From the NCBI GenBank assembly GCA_028554755.1, contig JAPTOF010000010.1, forward strand, positions 4,624,001 to 4,688,000: a stretch of DNA of 64,000 bases. The letters are read 5' to 3'. The translations under genes and the position numbers were made by a program. Of the stretch, positions 11,805 to 22,840 are shown in pieces. Under the pieces are notes generated by a model, which did no database searches, was not told the origin of the DNA, and worked only from the letters and a program-made list of their open reading frames with translations. The stretch comes from Cordia subcordata. Taxonomy: Eukaryota; Streptophyta; Magnoliopsida; Boraginales; Cordiaceae. How positions within the stretch are numbered: position 1 is the stretch's first letter; every line of letters starts with the position of its first letter.

Positions 11805-12975
11805 GATTTTTTTTTTTCCTTGTTCTTGTTGTAAATTTTTATTTTTATTTTTTATTTTTGCTGGCCAAGTAAGATTTTTCATTCCATATTAAATAACTTT
11901 ACAAGACAATCATCAAATAAATCGCCAATGATTTACACAAGGTCAAATCGCTATTCAACGCGCAAAAGACTGTTCTCAAAAGTGTAACTGCACTTGTTTT
12001 TGGTGCAGATCCTATCCTTAATATTCATAATAATCTAGTGCCTTAGTTGTTCTTCAGTCAATGAGCCAACACCGTGCAGCCTACTGTTTCTCTCTCTCTC
12101 CAAATCAGGTACACCGATGTGCTAAAAGCCAGAAGAATGAGGTCTATTTTAAGTCCTTTCTTCGAAAATTTACTGCAAATCTCATTTACCATGCTAGTCC
12201 AATCTTTGCACAACGATTTGCACTTCAACTTCCTACAATTTTCCTTCCAAATTCTGCAAATAAAAGGGTAACTAAAGAAGAGGTGATCTCTAGTTTCCAT
12301 AGCCAAGCCACAGAACAGACGTCTAGCTTCCGTGATAATGCCCCAAACAAGCATCCTAGCTCAAGTTAGTAAGCTATCCTGCACTGCCAACCACAAGCAA
12401 AAACTACACTTTGACGAATCCCAAATCACCTTCCACCATCCAACCATTTCTTTCTTTTCTCTGATCGTTTCCCAAGTCCATCAAGAGTGGAAACGACCAT
12501 TTAGAGCACTACACCATCTAACAACATCAAGACAAATTAAATTCCATCGGCCAAACCCAACAATGCTCATGAATAAAATCATGTACCTTAGAGTCATGAA
12601 ACTTTCTAGGAATGGTAATGTTACGTTCCCTTGCAAATTTCTAGAATGGTCCAATAGGCGGCCAATTGTCCCAAACCAAAGGCGTTCTTCTCCCGTCTTT
12701 CACATCATGTTTGATAATCTTGCAAGCTTCATCCTTACATTTCAGAATTTTGTGCCAACTCCAAGTGGCATTTTTTGATGGTTCAACCTGCCAAATGCTC
12801 TTCTTTTTCAAAATGATGTTGTGAACCCATTTTTCCCACACTGATTCCTCATCGACATAAGAGTTCTAAAATTGCTTGAGAAGTGCCACTTTGTCAATGT
12901 CTACCAATCACTTGATGCCCAATCCACCTTTCTCCGCTAGTTTGCAAACTTCGCTCCAAGCAACCTTCGTAAATT
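11805..12975 (-). mobile_element. LINE 3' fragment, same family as 1-2145
   Basis: Poly-T at about 11809-11818 (poly-A on the minus strand) marks the 3' end. The 3' UTR runs to about 12045. The zf-RVT region at 12354-12058 encodes LVWGIITEARRLFCGL and ETRDHLFFSYPF. 12841-12641 encodes MWEKWVHNIILKKKS and LVWDNWPPIG. 12970-12860 encodes AWSEVCKLAEKGGLGIK. The nucleotide sequence of 12040-12960 parallels 15-1000 throughout, with a deletion relative to it. It is broken by stops and frame changes and truncated at about 12975. Confidence 0.82.
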
Positions 12976-13184
12976 TCTAATTTTGTTTTGTATAAGTACG
13001 AGCAAGATGAATATTTAGTTTTTCATTTTTCCTTTCCTACAAAGCGGTAAAAGGGAAAAACTTTAAATTGCTCAACATTGAGTATATGTGCATTATATAT
13101 ACATATATATCTTGACTTTTGTATTAGTATCTCTTCCAAAAGAGTGATTGATCCTAGCTAATCCATCTACTTCTCCATCTATCT

Positions 13185-13900
13185 ATCTTTCTTCTCTTTT
13201 CTTTTTCTGGGCAAGTAAACTTTTCATTCCACTTCAACAAACATTACAAGACAAACATCAAACACTTCGGATTGCGACTTACACCAAGTTAAGCCTCCGC
13301 TCAAAACATAGGAGGCAATTTTCAAAACTCTCTATATTTACTTTGAGGGCTCATTCTATCCCTAATATTCACGAAAATGGCTTGAAAGACTTGTTCCTCC
13401 ATCGAGCAGCCCAAGTAAAAAATCCTACAGTTCCTTTCCTTTCAAACTTGATAAACAGTTGCACTAAAAGCCAACAGCAGTATATCCTTCTTCAAACCCC
13501 TTTGGTGTAGCTCCTAAAAATATCCTCAATTAAATCCTCCCAGGCTCCGACTTGTGTCTTGATCCTCAATCTCTTGCAGCATTCTTTCCAAATCCTTGCG
13601 TGCAGAGAAGGGGCATCGGAAAAACAAATGCTCCCTAGTTTCAACACTATTACAATAAAAGACACATCTAGCATCAGACATCATTCCCCATGAAAGAAGA
13701 TTGAAATGAGTAGGTGCTATGTCCAAAAAAGCCATCCAGAAAATGAAACAATGCTTGGGCACCACAACTCTATTCCAAATCAGCTCGTGCCAGGGGACCT
13801 CAACCTTTTTCTCCCTAACTTTATTCCAACTTCATCTAATGGAACTGACGTGATCAAGTGGGGCACCAGCTTGCGGGGAAGTTTCGCACAAGAAAAATAA
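13185..13900 (-). mobile_element. LINE 3' fragment (zf-RVT end and 3' UTR)
   Basis: A pyrimidine-rich tract at about 13186-13206 and GGGCAAGTAAACTTTTCATT mark the minus-strand 3' end, matching GGCCAAGTAAGATTTTTCATT of the previous LINE. 13765-13526 encodes a zf-RVT remnant (PKHCFIFWMAFLDIAPTHFN, ETREHLFFRCPF). Only the last part of ORF2 remains, frameshifted near 13600. Confidence 0.75.
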
Positions 13901-14082
13901 GTATTTTAAGAGTATGCGGTCTTGAATGACTACTTCTTTTTAGGTCATTCTAACGTATTAAACGGGAATTCTTAAGCCAACAAGACATTAGTATAGAAAT
14001 TTTGAAAAAACTTTTTCATCGGCCATTAATAGGTGTAATTGTAAAGAATTGAGAAATTGGTTACATTCCCAAAACAACTTTT

Positions 14083-14220
14083 TTTTTTGTCCTAGATTTT
14101 ATTTGCATGAAATAAAAGGTTACAATAATAGGAGCACCGCATAGACCATACCTATATGGACTACCTATGTGGGAAGGACAATCCCCTCCACAATACAAAA
14201 GTAGCCAAAGCCTATACTTT
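14083..14220 (-). mobile_element. Possible retroposon 3' tail
   Basis: Poly-T followed by TTTGCATGAAATAAAAGG and a short unique stretch resembles the 3' ends of the LINE fragments nearby. There is no coding remnant, so the identity is uncertain. Confidence 0.3.
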
Positions 14221-14221
14221 A

Positions 14222-14830
14222 GGGTCTGTTCAGAATAATTAACTATTAAGATAGTTAATAGTTATTTGAGCAGCTCATAGTTGTTATATTTTAACTCTTA
14301 GTTGATAGTTGTCTAGCTAGCTAATTGAATAAAATGTATTCGAAAAATTTAAATGTTATATTAGCTTGATGAATGCAAAATAATCAAAAGGACATTCATA
14401 CCATGTTATTATTATTGTCGATGTTATGATAATTATAATTATTATTAGTATTATTGAATAAGATAGTTTATTTTATAGTTAGATATTTTTTTTATAATAA
14501 TAAGCAATAGTATCAATATTTTGAAAATTAATTTTAATATATTCAAATTTTATTTTGTTAAAAAATAAATGGAATAATAAAACTTAATACCTTTTAGTAT
14601 ATGTTAATATAGATATGATTTGAAATTAAATTTTGCGTTGCTTTTTTATTTATATTTGTGAAAAAAATTAAAAAATAGAGAGAAACAATAAAGAAAGGGT
14701 AGAATTTAAAAAAAATAAAAAAAATTAAAAAATAAAACCTACTTGAAACGTTAAAATACTTAGCTTTTAACCAAAGTTAATCTAAACACTAAAAACTGAT
14801 GAGAGAAGCTATTTTACCAAACAACTAAAA
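14222..14830 (+). repeat. AT-rich MITE-like element, family X, copy 1
   Basis: A block with TTATTATTATTGTCGATGTT, TATGATAATTATAATTATTA and ATAGTTAGATATTTTT motifs is shared in inverted orientation with 33310-34090 and in direct orientation with 53670-54375. Weakly complementary ends (TTAACTATTAAGATAG at the left; AGCTTTTAACCAAAGTTAA at the right) suggest a non-autonomous DNA transposon. No target duplication was identified. Confidence 0.5.
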
Positions 14831-16426
14831 TTGGAAAAGTAGTGTTTTGACTTAATCAAAATATTAAAGTTAATTGAGACGTATTTTTCTTTTCTCTTTT
14901 TTTTTTTTGCATTGACAAACAGTGCCAAAAGCAAAATATGGGGAAATACTATTTCTCTATATAAAATAATCCTGCGAAAGGTAAATAAGGGTGGAGGGCC
15001 ACACCTTGCCACCCTATTATATATTGCTCTTGACCATGTGTTGTTATATGCTTCGATCACTTGCCTTTATTGCTTTTAATTATTCCAGAATTCCTAGTAA
15101 GAGGAACTTGAACTCTACAAGAAACGCTGATGCATTTCCAAATATAAAATGGATAATAAAATATTGAACTAACGTCACGACAACGAAAAAAGAAAAGAAT
15201 TAATTAGCAATATGTTTAATAGAACTGATTTCACCATATTGATTTACAGCATTTTTCTTTAGGAAAATAAGCAAGCATAAAGTCAACCAACTATAAAGTC
15301 AGTTTTTTAAATATCGAAAAGGCTACAAGGTATCCTTTCTGTCTTATCTCTTATCATTGTATTGTTAGAACGATATTTGCAATCTTGCTTTTGATCATCA
15401 ATAAATTACTTATATTTTCCTTACAAAAAAAATTAAACAAGTCATTTTCTTTGTGCCATATTAATATAAATTTACATGCATGATATCATCAAATTAAATC
15501 ATATTATACAAAGATTTTTATTTTTACTTTTTATTTTTTGGGTCATAAACAAGAGCTAGTTTGAGCACACCATGAACTTATAATTTCCAATTTGGGATTA
15601 GGAAATTGTATATTTAGCTCAAAGTGTCAAATATCTTAGATTGTATACTATTCAGAAGAAGCATCAGTAACCGTGTGAACAGCTTGTGGCCCATTAGTCA
15701 GATTGTATTCTATTGAGTAAATAATATGTTTTGACCTGTCAATCTCATTGCAAATTAAATAATCTTAATTAATATACTGTTATTTTTGGTAACAAATCAT
15801 TGACAATCTTTGTGCGACATATTACATCAAAATTATTTTAACATTATAAATTTACAATGGAGCATGCCTATTTTAGATCAATTAAAATTCAAGTGATAAT
15901 TGAGATGAAATAATATTGGTTCGAACTTAAAACCTTTCTAATGAAATTTGGTATTTTAGTGCTAGTACGATCAGAACTTAAAATCTTTAATCACAATAAA
16001 TATGTATGTAACTGCTTTACCCGAGAACAATAATTGCTGACATTGTCATAATAAATAAAATACGATTTTATAGGTGTGGTTTACGTCAGTGCCAAAATTT
16101 ATATACGTCGTCTTCAACTCATTAGTTTTTCTATTATTGTGGATTTTTCACTTGCAACATGCTGTCATGTTCACATGCGACCAGCAAGGCATGGCAGCTT
16201 GATTTCGGCCAGATATGAGAGTTAGAGATTTTTTTGTTGACTTTAATTTATTGGTTGCGAAGAATACGTTAGGTGCACTTGACATAAACTCAACGGGTGC
16301 CACACAAAAATGACACAAAAGGGGAAGCTTTATGATTTGCCGTGTTTAGACTCCTAATTATATTTGTAATGGCAGATTCAGTAAAATGTAATTTCATTTC
16401 CCAGTTTTCACTTTTTTAATGCTAAA
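14831..16426. other. Intergenic AT-rich DNA, no gene seen
   Basis: About 1.6 kb without a convincing coding region, RNA gene or recognised repeat. Short reading frames here show no family motif. Confidence 0.6.
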
Positions 16427-16584
16427 TTTTGTATGTCAACTAGTTGACTATTTCTGCTATTTCCAATGTTGCTGCTGGGGGCGTTTTGCGCGGGGCGGGG
16501 GGGGGGGGGGGTTGTTGGTGAGGGACATTTTTGTATGTCAACTAGTTGACTGTTTCTGCTATTTCCAATGTTGCTGCTGGGGGC
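16427..16584 (+). repeat. 56-bp direct repeat flanking a G-rich spacer
   Basis: Two copies (16427-16482 and 16529-16584) beginning TTTTGTATGTCAACTAGTTG and ending GCTGCTGGGGGC differ by one base. They are offset by 102 bp. The 46-bp spacer contains a run of 15 G (16497-16511). Confidence 0.85.
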
Positions 16585-16586
16585 TA

Positions 16587-17500
16587 ACAAGTACCGACAC
16601 TCCTCCAAGGTTGCGTATCGCGTATCTGATGCACGCCGAACACGCTCAGACATGTGTCCGACACGTGTCCAAAAATTTTTTTTAAAAAACATTTTTGGAC
16701 ATGTCTGGATACGTCCCGGACATGTTGCGACACGCTTCAAAAGCTTCGAACCAAAAAAGGGAAAAAAAAAGAGGGAAAATTAGACTGCAAATACCATTGT
16801 TGCTTGGTGAGATCTGTACTTGAAAGCCAAAAGGTAGTTCACTACATTCTCTTGATGGCGATGCTCAAACTTTGGCATTTGTTCTCTGCTGTCATTGTTA
16901 TGTATGTGTGTGTGTATGTGTGACGGGAAAAGAGAAAGAAGAAGGGGTAGGTCGGTGGGTTGGTGGTCTTGCATTGTGTGTTTTTTGTGTGTGTGTGTAC
17001 GTGTGATGGGAAAAGAGAAAGAAGAAGGGTAGGTGGCTTGGTGGTCTTCCATTGAGAGATGTGAAAAGTGAAAGAAAAAGGATTAAGCCGGTTTTGATTT
17101 GACGTTTTAATTTTTTTTATATTTTAATCCTTAAAATTATATTTAATTTATGAAATGATCTCAATCAAAATTTAAAATAGTATTTTAGCCACATAATAAA
17201 TATAATAGCCTAATCACATATTAATTATTTATTATATATTTTTATTTTATTATTATTTTTTTCATATTACATAACTAGTTATGTACTAAATATTACATAA
17301 CATATTAATTTAGATATTTAGTCTTGTTTATTCTCTTTTATTACGACAAAAATTAATATTTATGCTCTATATCTATAAATTTAAATATAATTTATTCAAC
17401 GTATCCTGAATATATCGCATCCTAGTTTTTTAGAAAAGAATGTGCCCACGTGTCGCATCGTGTCGTATCACGTGTCCATGTATCGTGTCCATGCTTCCTA
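16587..17500. mobile_element. Element with GACACG-rich subterminal inverted repeats
   Basis: The left part (16590-16740) is dense in GACAC, GTGTCC and ACACGTGTCC blocks, including a hairpin of TGTCCAAAAAT and ATTTTTGGACA. The right part (17445-17495) holds CACGTGTCG, CGTGTCGTATC and GTGTCCATGCTT blocks. The reverse complement of the right end (AAGCATGGACAC) resembles the left end (AAGTACCGACAC). This suggests a non-autonomous TIR transposon. The interior carries an imperfect tandem duplication of about 85 bp (GGGAAAAGAGAAAGAAGAAG at 16923 and 17008). Exact ends and target duplication are uncertain. Confidence 0.45.
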
Positions 17501-17544
17501 GGATGGGGAGGGTTTTTCTTTTTTTTGGGGAGGGGGGGGGGGTT

Positions 17545-19432
17545 GGTGAGGGATTGGAATGGTGATTTTTGCTTTGGTTTTTATGAAGGTTATGTGATAT
17601 CTTGGTTTTGCAAGCTGAACTTTCTGCTTTGGTGAAAGGTCTTATGCTGTGTAAAGAGCGTGGTATTTTGAGAATTCAGGTGGAAATGGACTCTTTGAGT
17701 GTGGTTATTATTGTGAGGAAGCAAGGTAGAGGGTCGTGGGCTCTGGCATATCAGCTTGACAAAGCTCGTAGACTCTTGAATGACACGCAAGGCCGTATCA
17801 CCCACATTTATAGGGATTTCTCCAGCCAATTTATTGGCTAATATGGGCGCTGAGGATAAACCTTTACTTTAATCTTGGATCGTAAGAGAATGCCTCGACT
17901 AAAAGGTGCTGTTTGTACAGATAAGTTAAACTTTCCGGCTTTTCGTATGGTTTTCTAATAGTGGTGGTGTGCATTACTTGGATTCTGTTGGAATAAACAA
18001 GAAATTTAAGATATATAATCACGTGGTTTGGCCTATGCGTACTCCACAGGGAAAAGGAGAATTTTATTAAGACAATGTCGATGATAAATATAAGATGGAC
18101 TTTTGCTCTAGCTCTAATTGCTCTCTGTTAAATTATTTCACGTCTCTTTTTTCTCTCTCACACCTATTACAATAGTTTAAGCACCTCTTTATAAGACACA
18201 AAAACAACACAATATGACAGTTACAATTAATGGTAGAAATACAAATAAGGCACAATTAGAGAAAAGCCAAGGCAACAAATAAGACAGGTCTCTCCATATT
18301 TTTTACGTACTATTAGAATACGGGCCAGATCTTACAGATTCAAAATTGTTATCCACATCGACTTGTGAGTGTCATGAAAGGGGGGGGGGGGTGTAAAAAG
18401 GCTGTGCGAGTTTTGCGCTTCTCCAATGGCTATGGTTGGTTTTTCCTTTATTCTTTTCCACCTTCACACCAATCTTTTTTAACCTTCACATATACCCTTC
18501 TGTCAAAATGCAAACATAACATTTGTTCTCTTTGGTCTTCCGTCCATAGCTTAGGCTGGGTTGGAAGAGTTGGTTTTTTAGTGTTTGTTCTGTTTGCAGG
18601 TATAAAGTTGCTGGTTTTTCAGTCTTTTCAAATTGTGCTTAAGCCTTGGCGCTGCAGGTCGTGCTTTGAGACAAGGCCCAGGGAAAACTTCTCTGTGATA
18701 ATTTTTACCATGTGCATCAGATCTTTGTTGATGCGAAATGGAGGAGGCTATGCTGGAACTTTTTTTTTTTTGGTACTGGAGTAGGAAGCACGTGCTTGTG
18801 TTGCTTCGTTTCAAATCTTCGATGGCAAGGCAATGTAAAGATACTGATTTGGCCAATGTTGCAGAGCTCCTGGTTTTTGTAATGTATTAGTGGTTCTCTC
18901 GTTGTTTTGCCATTGGAAATAGGGGATTTGCTGAGCAAATTTCCCTCCATTTTCTGATGAGGGTATCACTATCTCCTAGTTGTGATCAGCAAGAATGTCA
19001 TGTGGTCGTGGATGTGAGGCACGAAATGATAGAAACTGCATGACACATGGGATTTCAGTGTATGAAACATTAAAAAGACTGTCGTCCCTTGTTATATCGC
19101 AATGTTTGAGCGATGCTAGTGGTTCTCATGCTTTAAGATTATGAGAATGCCCATCCTTATGAGATGGCATATAATGTGCAAGCTCTGGGGCATTTCGTTC
19201 CAAAAGGAAAGCAGCAACAATTCATTGGTTCGATTAAAAGAGTTTACTGGAGACTCTATTGTATTTCTTGTTTGTCTATTTGTAAATATTGGCTAGATTA
19301 CGAGTTAGTAGGTTTCATTGTAAGGATTTTAGTCTCCAATTTCCTTTAATGGGGATGTAATCCATCACACGTGCAACTTATTTTGAAGGAATAAAATTTT
19401 TTAGGCTTTGGCCTCTGTTAAAAAAAAAAAAA
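17545..19432 (+). mobile_element. LINE 3' end with RNase H domain remnant and poly-A tail
   Basis: 17602-17820 encodes a plant LINE C-terminal RNase H-like (RVT_3) domain: AELSALVKGLMLCKERGI, then VEMDSLSVV (the second acidic residues of the fold), then ITHIYRDFS. A one-base frameshift near 17822 is followed by ANLLANMGAED, the expected final motif. 17890-17958 continues LKGAVCTDKLNFPAFR, typical of the end of such ORFs. After a nested solo LTR, a long 3' region runs to AATAAAATTTTTTAGGCTTT and a poly-A tract at 19420-19432. It is 5'-truncated. It differs from the other LINEs here, which lack RNase H and lie on the minus strand. Confidence 0.7.
17986..18336 (+). mobile_element. Solo LTR (copia-like) with perfect target duplication
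   Basis: A 351-bp insertion starting TGTTGGAATAA and ending ATCTTACA (TG...CA termini, TGT/ACA inverted ends). It is flanked by a perfect 5-bp duplication GATTC at 17981-17985 and 18337-18341. It contains a CACGTGGTTTGGCCTATGCG motif near 18020 resembling LTRs of plant Ty1/copia elements. There is no internal retrotransposon DNA, so it is a solo LTR left by LTR-LTR recombination. It interrupts the LINE 3' region. Confidence 0.85.
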
Positions 19433-20164
19433 AGAAAAAAGAAGAGGTCAAGTCGTTTAGTTTTGCACCTGCGTTTCCTTGATAACCATGATTTAGCAAC
19501 TAATCCTGAATATTGATATCTTCTCCAAGGGTTTTTCTTCTATCCATCTAGACTGGCATAGTAGAGTGGATGTAAGTCGTTGATCTCTCTAATCAAACCA
19601 AATCAATACTTACAAAATCAATTGTTGAAAATCAATGCTTGCAAAACCAATGATTGAGATTTTGGACTAATGTTAGTCAAAGGATGGAAAGGTAATCCCT
19701 TCTCCAGAAGTACCTCTTGCCAAGGTCTTTTGTGTCCGGAAGCAAGACTTGTGTTAAGATATATAGTGTTAAAATATGTAAATGTTTTACATGGAAAAAT
19801 CTTAAGACTCAAGACCACTTTATAAGGTCTTGGGCCACTCTTTACAATGATCAATTGATTAATGTGAAAAGTGATCAAAGATCTTATACTTCATGATTTT
19901 TCTATGTGGAACATATATTTCAACAACTAGTACAATAACTTTAAAAAATTATTACAATGATTTCAAGTTAAGAAATTCAAGTTTAAATTTAGAATACCTA
20001 ATTACAAAAATACATACTCACATATATATTGGAAGCAATATTAATATTGTTGTCAAAGCAATACAACAAATATCCTACCAATTTTCATATCATGTATCTG
20101 CATGTAGTTGACCCGCAAACTAAAGTGTACCTTCAATAAGGTGCATCCTCATTTATATGGTCTC
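19433..20164. other. Intergenic DNA, no gene seen
   Basis: No coding signal, RNA gene or clear transposon was recognised between the LINE poly-A tail and the minisatellite. Confidence 0.55.
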
Positions 20165-20640
20165 TCAGGCATGTTTGTTCAGTATTTATAAGCTGTTTGT
20201 CTAGTAAAATTTACATAAACATCTATTTATGAAAACAGTCACAAATGTTTGTTTAATATTCATAAGTTGTTTATAAAATAAAATCCATAGAAACATCTAT
20301 ACATGAAAATAGTCATAGATGTTTGCTCAAAATAAAAGACTATTTATTCAGTATTCATAAGCTGTTTGTCAAGTAAAATTCATAAATTATCACAATAGCT
20401 ATTCACAAGAGTAAATTTGACAAACATTTATGCATGAAAATAGTAACAAATGTTTGTTCAGAATAAAAATAATATTTGTTCAATATTCATAAGCTGTTTG
20501 CCTAATAAAATCTACAAATCATTACAATATCTGTTGACAAGTGTAAAATCAACAAACATCTATACATGAAAACAGCCGCAGATATTTGTTTAAAATAAAA
20601 AGACTATTTGTTCAATTTTTATAAGCTGTTTGTTTGATAG
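20165..20640. repeat. Minisatellite-like tandem repeat, about five units
   Basis: The core T(A/G)TTTGTTCA(A/G)TATTCATAAG plus CTGTTTG recurs at about 20172, 20246, 20341, 20473 and 20605, with spacings of 74, 95, 132 and 132 bp. Between cores lie related blocks (AACATCTATACATGAAAA and variants). The last two intervals are equal, suggesting a 132-bp unit with two shortened copies. It lies about 1 kb upstream of the PHT1 gene B promoter. Confidence 0.8.
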
Positions 20641-20646
20641 AATTTA

Positions 20647-20815
20647 GAGGGTGTTTGGTTTTGCTTATTTTGGGTGCTTATAAGCAATTAGAAAAAAAAT
20701 TCTCTTACATATTTTTTACTATTTAAATACTTATAAGTACTTAAAAAAAGCACCCTCTCACATTTTTATTATTTAAGTGTTTATAAGCACCAAATAAGCA
20801 AAGCCAAACACTCTC
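20647..20815. mobile_element. Tourist-like MITE (169 bp)
   Basis: Terminal inverted repeats GAGGGTGTTTGG and (right end, reverse complement) GAGAGTGTTTGG, extended by GCTTATTT-type homology. TTA occurs on both sides (20644-20646 and 20816-20818), as expected for the 3-bp duplication of PIF/Harbinger-derived Tourist elements. A related copy lies at 55811-55937. Confidence 0.75.
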
Positions 20816-21511
20816 TTACTAATTTATCTTTATTTAGTACTAATAAACTATTTATTTAAAAATTTATGGTCTCAGTACCGGGTGCAAATATAAGTTTCCA
20901 TAGTTGACTTACAATATTAAAATATTCGCAACTTATCCAAATTGGCCTGGCCAGCTTCCGACTTGCAATATAAAATAAAAATAAAAATAACCCAACTGTA
21001 ATGAGAACGATACCTTTGTGTACTTGTCGACAGTGATGTACTGGAGTCCCGGAGATCTATGGTACGACATCTTAGACAATGACGATGTTTCCCATTATTA
21101 CGTGCCTATTATATTTTTTTATAGTCTTCAATATTCGTGTTTACAATTACGAAATATATTTCATACTAAAGTTAATTAATATTATACATATTTTTGTATA
21201 ATTATATTAATGAAGGAATTTGTCCTTTATCTAGATAACGATACAAAGGTATATGATCTCGTGCCCAGCTTTCGATTTGTAAATCTATTTCGTGAATTAA
21301 TAAAATATTAAGAGAAGTGGCTCTCCTCACCAGAAAAAAAAGAAAAGAAAAGAACCAAACATAAAAGAAAAAAGAAACATAATTAGAACAATTCATACTT
21401 GTCTTGCACCCTTAGTGATGCCAGTTAAGATAGAAGTTTGTAGAGCACAGAAACGTGTGGTCCATCGCCGGCTGATATTGTGTGAAAAGGTTATTAATTA
21501 TCATCTTCTGA

Positions 21512-21513
<2 letters not shown>
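20816..21513. other. Distal upstream region of PHT1 gene B, no gene seen
   Basis: AT-rich DNA without a recognised gene or repeat. Reading frames are short and without family motifs. Confidence 0.55.

Positions 21514-21554
<41 letters not shown>
21514..21554. repeat. (TA)20 microsatellite
   Basis: About 20 uninterrupted TA units. It ends 77 bp before the P1BS site of PHT1 gene B, so length changes would lie within the proximal promoter. Confidence 0.97.
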
Positions 21555-21555
<1 letters not shown>

Positions 21556-21615
21556 GTTGCCAATTGTATAGCTAATGGTATCAATACATGAACAGAACAA
21601 ATTTTTGTAAAATCG

Positions 21616-21702
21616 TTGACTTAAACCAGGGTATATGCCAAAAGATGCCGGAGAGGATTCTGGTGATTGAAAATAATATGTCCCAGTTGAAGCTTATAAA
21701 TA
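21616..21702 (+). promoter_or_regulatory. Predicted core promoter of PHT1 gene B: W-box, P1BS, TATA box
   Basis: TTGACTT at 21616-21622, GTATATGC at 21631-21638 (fits P1BS) and TATAAATA at 21695-21702. The W-box to P1BS distance (15 bp start to start) equals that in gene A, although the 8 bases between them differ. The TATA box is canonical, with a start expected at about 21725-21735. PHR-type and WRKY-type control under phosphate limitation is inferred from the sites. Confidence 0.75.
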
Positions 21703-21769
21703 GAGGGCCGCTATCACATTAAACTATCTGTATACAATATTTCTCTGAATGATCAACTTCTGAGAGCAG

Positions 21770-22783
21770 GTGCACAAATCTTTCAGTCCCAAGAACTCCA
21801 TAGCTTCTCTTAGTTTAGTGTTTTTTAAAAGCATTTTCTTAGTAACTTTAAAAAAAAAATTATATTTGAGTTTTTTTCCCCCTCAGAATTTTATTTTTCT
21901 AAAGTCAAATCAAATAATTATTGCAAAAAACATATACTTTCATATTTTTCCAGGAAAAAAATAATTTTTTCTTTAAAAAAATAAATCCAAACAGGCATTG
22001 TACTTTTGGCTTTCTATCTCAGAATCAGAATACTAGAAGTCTCATGAAACACATTTACCACATATTTATCTGGATATTGCTATATATGCTTGCATGTTAT
22101 TATGTTAATTGGTCATCACATTACCATGTTTGCTCCTTTTTTGGTTTCAACTTTTTGATTATGCAGGAATCGTTGCTTCATTGGACAAATGCCTTTTTTC
22201 CAGTGAACAACCTGATTATTTTGATTTGGAGATGTCAATATTTATGTGTATGTTGATTTTTACAATGAATGACTTATGCACGTCCTAATTAAGTAGGCAA
22301 AGTTAATAACTAATGGCGCGTATTTAAGGTGGTTATTGAATGTTAAGCAAATATTTATGGTGGCTTAACCCAAGTATGACCCACGAATGTCTTGTTTGCT
22401 AAGTATATATGACTTGTTTCACACGTTGTGAGTAGGTCTTACATTTTTGGTTCCCTAAAATTGGCAAATGCAGCGATTCGTTCCTCATGTATAAACTGTT
22501 TATATACAAGTCAAAAGATTTAGAATATACAACTACGAAAGGTCCGAAGCTATACATTATTCTTTATCTTCAATTGTGTCTTTTTAACTACTCTATATGG
22601 TAAATAATTCTGCTTAATATTCACGAGTAGCTAGGTTTTATGTCGTTTAAAATGGTGTAACATAGTTTTAATCATTTGAACTAGTGCTTGATTTCATATG
22701 TGATGTTGTTGCATACCGAAAATTTCAATTATTTACCTTTCGAAGCTTTGACCCAAAAAAGATATTTACTTTTCCTGGTACAG
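21770..22783 (+). other. Predicted 5'UTR intron of PHT1 gene B
   Basis: Donor GAGAGCAG|GTGCAC at 21769/21770 and acceptor CTTTTCCTGGTACAG ending at 22783 with an upstream pyrimidine-rich stretch. Spliced, the leader would join about 40 nt of first exon to 57 nt before the ATG. Position and size agree with the leader introns predicted for genes A and C. No transposon was recognised inside. Confidence 0.6.
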
Positions 22784-22840
22784 GTGATCTAAGAACTGTA
22801 TAAAAATTGGAGAGGAGATAGCAACAATTGCAACATAGCC

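Noticed and set aside
16408..16740. 110-codon minus-strand frame with repeated SSNIGNSRNSQLVDIQ motif
   Set aside because: The protein repeat only reflects the 56-bp DNA duplication plus a poly-G spacer; not a plausible gene.
20165..20640. CRISPR-like array of repeats
   Set aside because: Plant nuclear context, variable unit length and related rather than unique spacers; it is a minisatellite.
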